Below are positions 60,443 to 64,000 of a DNA stretch of 64,000 nt, in pieces. The stretch covers positions 248,001 to 312,000 of the forward strand of contig NZ_PYGC01000003.1 of NCBI RefSeq assembly GCF_003014495.1, in the 5' to 3' direction. The DNA is from Prolixibacter denitrificans (GTDB taxonomy: Bacteria; Bacteroidota; Bacteroidia; Bacteroidales; Prolixibacteraceae). Positions within the stretch are counted from its first letter, which is position 1. Every line of letters starts with the position of its first letter. Under the pieces are notes generated by a model, which ran no database searches, was not told the origin of the DNA, and saw nothing but the letters and a program-made list of their open reading frames with translations. Position numbers and translations under genes: made by a program.

Positions 60443-61429
60443 TTAATCGTGCTCGCCAAAGTTACGCATGAACTGAACGCGCATATAAGCAGCTGGGTCG
60501 ACATCATTCCCAAGGCTCAACTTACCTTTGAAATCTGCAACCGAAGCGTAGTTGTGACGCTCCATCCAGTCGGAAAGTCCCTGGTTGAAATCTTTGATAA
60601 CGCTTACTTTATCGATATACAATGCCGATACTACCTGTACTGCCGAAGCACCTGCCAGCAACATCCGGACGACTGTCTGCCAGTCGTGCACTCCGGTTGA
60701 AGCAGCCAAATCGCAATTAACGCGTTTGGCCATAATACCAATCCACCTGAGTGGCAGCGTATAATCCGAATCGGTTGAAAATACATCGGCACTGATCATT
60801 TTCTCGTTTTCTACGTCGATATCCGGGCTGTAGAACTTGTTGAACAACACCAGTCCACTGATTTCAGCAAACGACAAGTCGCGAATCATCCCTCCAAGGT
60901 TCGAGAAGTACGGACTGATTTTCAGCGAAAGCGGAATTTTAATATTTGAAGCAACCCGGGTGGCCACATCGAAATAGATGCTTTCATTCTCGCGGCTGTT
61001 CTGCGAAAGGTCGGAAGGCCGGATGAACATATTCAGTTCGATAGCATCGGCGCCGGCCTCTTCCAGCTTTTTGGCAAAGAATGACCACTCCTGGTTTGAG
61101 ACACAGTTAATACTAGCAATTACGGGGATCGATAATGCTTTTTTGGCATCGGAAACCAGTTGAATGTAACGCTTCAGATTTCCTTCACGGATTTCATAAT
61201 CGTAATAATCCAAAAACTCGAGGTTGCTTTCCATCGGCCCCAGCTTCTTCATCTCTTCGGCGTACTCGAGGTAAATTTCTTCCTCGAAAACCGACTTGAG
61301 CACGACAGCTCCCGCTCCGGCTTTTTCAATTTCCCGAAGACTTTCGATGGAATTGGTTAATCCGCTACTCCCGGCGATTATGGGGCTTTTTAATTCCAAT
61401 CCAAGATATGAAACAGAAAGATCAGGCAT
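60443..61429 (-). CDS. Dihydroorotate dehydrogenase-like FMN protein
   Basis: A 328-residue TIM-barrel flavoprotein resembling class-1 dihydroorotate dehydrogenase: LSVSYLGLELKSPIIAGSSG at the start, AGADAIELNMFIRPSDLSQN, and LAGASAVQVVSALYI near the end. Many Bacteroidota carry this DHODH-like protein in addition to true PyrD, and its substrate is not known. It lies 21 nt after nfnB in one operon. Confidence 0.85.
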   Translation of the reverse strand: MPDLSVSYLGLELKSPIIAGSSGLTNSIESLREIEKAGAGAVVLKSVFEEEIYLEYAEEMKKLGPMESNLEFLDYYDYEIREGNLKRYIQLVSDAKKALSIPVIASINCVSNQEWSFFAKKLEEAGADAIELNMFIRPSDLSQNSRENESIYFDVATRVASNIKIPLSLKISPYFSNLGGMIRDLSFAEISGLVLFNKFYSPDIDVENEKMISADVFSTDSDYTLPLRWIGIMAKRVNCDLAASTGVHDWQTVVRMLLAGASAVQVVSALYIDKVSVIKDFNQGLSDWMERHNYASVADFKGKLSLGNDVDPAAYMRVQFMRNFGEHD

Positions 61430-61450
61430 GATTCGATTTACTTTTAGACA

Positions 61451-62941
61451 TTAATTCACAGCATATTTTTCCTTGAGAAAATGGTCCATCTTTTCAGCAG
61501 CCCGACGGCCATCTCCCATGGCTAAAATCACGGTTGCACCACCACGAACGATATCGCCACCCGCAAACATTTCCGGTATAGATGACTGCATCTTCGTTTC
61601 ATCGACCACGATGGTTCCCCATTTGGTTACTTTCAACTCTTTCAAACTCGAAGGTACTAAAGGATTTGGCGAAACGCCAACCGCCACAATCACTAAATCC
61701 ACTTCCATCTCAAATTCCGAACCTTCCATCGGAACCGGACGACGGCGCCCTGAAGCATCGGGTTCTCCCAGTTGCATCCGGATTAGCTTCATCCCACTGA
61801 CACGTCCTTTTTCGTCGCCATAGTATTCCAGCGGGTTACAAAGGTTGTGGAATTCCACGCCCTCTTCCTTTGCATGTTTGATCTCTTCGATACGGGCCGG
61901 CATTTCCTCTTCAGAACGACGATACACAATCATTGCTTTTTCAGCACCCAGTCGTAAAGCGGTGCGAACCGAGTCCATGGCTGTATTTCCGCCACCAATT
62001 ACGGCTACGCGCTTTCCGTGCAGAACAGGCGTATCGGTTTCGTCATACTGAGCTCCCATCAAATTTACACGGGTTAGATACTCATTCGACGAAAGAATGC
62101 CGTTATAATTTTCTCCGGGAATGCTCATAAAACGAGGCAAACCGGCTCCACTTCCGATGAAAAACGCCTGGAATCCCTGCTCTTTCAAATCATCAAAAGA
62201 GGCTGTTCTTCCCACAATAAAGTTGGTCTCGAAATGAACGCCCATCTTTTGCAGGTTCTCCAATTCCTTATCGACTATTTTATTCGGTAACCGGAATTCC
62301 GGAATTCCGTATTTCAACACGCCGCCAATTTCGTGCAACGCCTCAAAAACAGTGACATCGTACCCCTTTTTAACCATGTCGCCGGCAAACGAAAGTGCCG
62401 CCGGACCAGAGCCAACGGTAGCGACTTTAATTCCATTTGATTTCGCTGTTTCCGGAATACTCATTTCTCCACTCTCGCGCTCAAAATCGGCAGCGAAACG
62501 TTCCAGGTGACCAATGGCCACTGCGGGTTTGTTCAGTTTCTGAACGTAGAAGCACTGCGCTTCGCACTGTTTCTCCTGCGGACAAACGCGACCACAAACA
62601 GCTGGCAATGCACTGGTTTCTTTCAACACAGACGCTGCCTGTTGAATTTCGCCCCGCTCAATATTTTTAATGAACTTCGGAATGTTGATGCTTACCGGGC
62701 AACCTTCTATACAGGTGGGATTGGCACAATCCATGCAACGAACCGCTTCCTGCATGGCCATTTCGCGGGTCAGGCCACTGTTGACTTCCCGGTCCTGGTA
62801 ATTTACCCGGACCTCAGGCTCCAGCTCAGGCATGGAAACCCGTTCAATCAGCATCCGGTCCTTGTTCTTTGTTTGTTTTCTCAGTTCGGCGCGCCATTCG
62901 GCTTCGCGTTCCTGTTTTAGGTATAATGAATCGAGTCCCAT
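61451..62941 (-). CDS. nfnB: NfnB / glutamate-synthase small-subunit-like flavoprotein
   Basis: A 496-residue protein of the GltD/NfnB type: two N-terminal [4Fe-4S] cysteine sets (CMDCANPTCIEGCPVSINIP and CGRVCPQEKQCEAQC), an FAD motif GSGPAALSFAGDM and a second dinucleotide fold IGGGNTAMDS. With the adjacent NfnA it should form the electron-bifurcating NADH-dependent ferredoxin:NADP oxidoreductase; glutamate synthase is unlikely as no GltB is present. Its ATG overlaps the nfnA stop (TAATG). Confidence 0.88.
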   Translation of the reverse strand: MGLDSLYLKQEREAEWRAELRKQTKNKDRMLIERVSMPELEPEVRVNYQDREVNSGLTREMAMQEAVRCMDCANPTCIEGCPVSINIPKFIKNIERGEIQQAASVLKETSALPAVCGRVCPQEKQCEAQCFYVQKLNKPAVAIGHLERFAADFERESGEMSIPETAKSNGIKVATVGSGPAALSFAGDMVKKGYDVTVFEALHEIGGVLKYGIPEFRLPNKIVDKELENLQKMGVHFETNFIVGRTASFDDLKEQGFQAFFIGSGAGLPRFMSIPGENYNGILSSNEYLTRVNLMGAQYDETDTPVLHGKRVAVIGGGNTAMDSVRTALRLGAEKAMIVYRRSEEEMPARIEEIKHAKEEGVEFHNLCNPLEYYGDEKGRVSGMKLIRMQLGEPDASGRRRPVPMEGSEFEMEVDLVIVAVGVSPNPLVPSSLKELKVTKWGTIVVDETKMQSSIPEMFAGGDIVRGGATVILAMGDGRRAAEKMDHFLKEKYAVN

Positions 62942-63780
62942 TATTCTTCGACCAATTTGTGCTGTAAATGATAACGTTCCAATGCTTCTTTCTCTTCTTC
63001 GCGATAGCCGCCAAGGCGCATCAGCATCTCGTCAAAATCGATGTGATGAGCGTCGAACTCCGGGCCATCTACGCAAGTGAAACGCGTTTTCCCGCCCACC
63101 GATACACGGCAGGCACCACACATTCCGGTACCATCGACCATGATGGAGTTAAGACTGGCCTGTGTTGGCACGTTGTACTTTTCTGTTAGTAAAGCTGCAA
63201 ACTTCATCATGATTGCGGGACCGATGACAATGCATTCGTTCACCTCTTCACGCTGAAGAATTTCTTCCATTCCGGCGGTTACCAAACCTTTTCGCCCATG
63301 CGAACCATCATCCGTCATCACGATGAGCTCATCGGACCACTGGCGCATTTGGTCTTCCAGAATAATTAAATCCTTGCTTCGGGCAGCCAAAACCGTAATT
63401 ACACGGTTCCCGGCTTTCTTAAATGCCTCTACAATGGGAAGCAACGGAGCAACACCTACGCCGCCACCTGCAGCCAAAATTGTTCCTACGTTTTCAATGT
63501 GTGTTGGCTTACCGAGCGGGCCAACCAGGTCGGTAATGTAATCGCCCGGCTCCAAATCAGCCAGCTTCGAAGTACTCACCCCAACCACCTGTGCCACCAG
63601 GTCGATAGTTCCTTTTTCGGCATCAGCCGAAGCAATCGTTAACGGAATCCGCTCACCTTTTTCTCCCACACGGAGAATAACGAAATTTCCTGCTTTCCTG
63701 GAACGGGCAATCAGAGGTGCTTCAACAACCAATCTGACAACCTTTTCCGAGAAAAACTCCTTTTTTACAACTTTATTCAT
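62941..63780 (-). CDS. nfnA: NfnA / PyrK-like FAD, NAD and [2Fe-2S] protein
   Basis: A 279-residue ferredoxin-reductase-like subunit: FAD-binding domain (LTIASADAEKGTIDLV), NAD-binding AAGGGVGVAPLLPIVEAF, and C-terminal [2Fe-2S] ligands in DGTGMCGACRVSVGGKTRF and the later TCVDGPEFD. It is homologous to PyrK, which partners DHODH; here the operon holds both nfnB and a DHODH-like gene. First gene of the operon, with a perfect -7 upstream. Confidence 0.88.
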   Translation of the reverse strand: MNKVVKKEFFSEKVVRLVVEAPLIARSRKAGNFVILRVGEKGERIPLTIASADAEKGTIDLVAQVVGVSTSKLADLEPGDYITDLVGPLGKPTHIENVGTILAAGGGVGVAPLLPIVEAFKKAGNRVITVLAARSKDLIILEDQMRQWSDELIVMTDDGSHGRKGLVTAGMEEILQREEVNECIVIGPAIMMKFAALLTEKYNVPTQASLNSIMVDGTGMCGACRVSVGGKTRFTCVDGPEFDAHHIDFDEMLMRLGGYREEEKEALERYHLQHKLVEE

Positions 63781-63820
63781 CTAACAGGAAATAGTTTCTT
63801 ATTAATTCACATAATTTTTT

Positions 63821-63853
63821 CAAAAATAGGAATTTCGTGAAATTAAGAGCCAA
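63821..63853 (-). promoter_or_regulatory. Promoter of the nfnAB operon
   Basis: On the minus strand TATTTTTG (plus 63821-63828) matches TAnnTTTG exactly, with a weak TTGG (plus 63850-63853) at 21-nt spacing. The leader is about 34 nt. The remaining sequence to the window end shows no gene. Confidence 0.45.
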
Positions 63854-64000
63854 TATGGAAGTTAATCTTCATGTGCTACACAACCTATGCCTCAAAGTAT
63901 TAATGAATCAGCCAGTTCAAAAATGCGCCTGAGATTTTCGGTTCTATCCTGATGTTTTTCGAAGGAAATATTTATTTTTAAAGTTTTCTTTATCGCAAAG

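Noticed and set aside
61451-62941. Glutamate synthase small subunit
   Set aside because: No large subunit is nearby and the gene is coupled to nfnA, which fits NfnAB better.

Overview
The window looks like a chromosomal segment of an anaerobic or facultatively anaerobic Bacteroidota, most likely a marine or sediment Marinilabiliales-type organism such as a Prolixibacteraceae relative. This is inference. It rests on a complete Bat (Bacteroides aerotolerance) operon, a TonB-dependent receptor with an N-terminal carboxypeptidase-regulatory-like domain, IorAB, NfnAB, rubrerythrin and a flavoprotein-rubredoxin, several Tat-exported Gfo/Idh/MocA oxidoreductases, a DUF6261 protein, and many promoters of the Bacteroidota form TTTG-N19-TAnnTTTG. 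No rRNA, tRNA, CRISPR array, transposase or prophage gene was recognised.

Layout. Positions 1-14.8 kb are mostly sugar or cyclitol oxidation and redox protection: a DUF1080-hydrolase lipoprotein (cut by the window edge), four Gfo/Idh/MocA oxidoreductases, an ApbE flavin transferase, a flavin reductase-rubredoxin fusion with rubrerythrin, a GT2-flippase pair and a sodium:solute symporter. Positions 12.8-17.3 kb hold three gene-poor stretches full of dispersed hairpins, a 31-nt near-perfect palindrome and a degenerate 41-bp tandem array lying directly upstream of a DUF6261 gene. Positions 17.3-20.0 kb carry a visibly AT-rich three-gene cassette of unknown function (a DUF6414-like protein, an unassigned conserved protein and a membrane protein), followed by small accessory genes to 23 kb.

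From 23.8 kb on the content is mostly core: mutS2; the eight-gene moxR-DUF58-batA-batB-batC-batD-batE operon on the minus strand (26.4-35.1 kb); a RelE-like ORF overlapping truA; aroE with a DUF368 lipid-carrier transporter; TPR and DUF4301 proteins; two radical-SAM genes (TIGR01212 and YgiQ types); a fused acyltransferase resembling OlsF or GlsA/GlsB; iorA-iorB; an operon of radical-SAM maturase, catalytic-Cys-less ArsC-like protein, CAP-domain lipoprotein and YjbQ; a TonB receptor followed by a BatA-like protein; ornithine aminotransferase; a LysM/periplasmic-binding fusion; and an operon of nfnA, nfnB and a dihydroorotate-dehydrogenase-like gene.

Best candidates for something undescribed are (a) the DUF6261 gene with its 41-bp tandem array and neighbouring hairpins at 15.5-17.05 kb, (b) the AT-rich three-gene cassette at 17.3-20.0 kb, and (c) the pseudo-phosphatase tightly coupled to a sulfatase-maturase-type radical-SAM enzyme at 50-51.6 kb. 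All family names come from reading motifs by eye; no database search was run.
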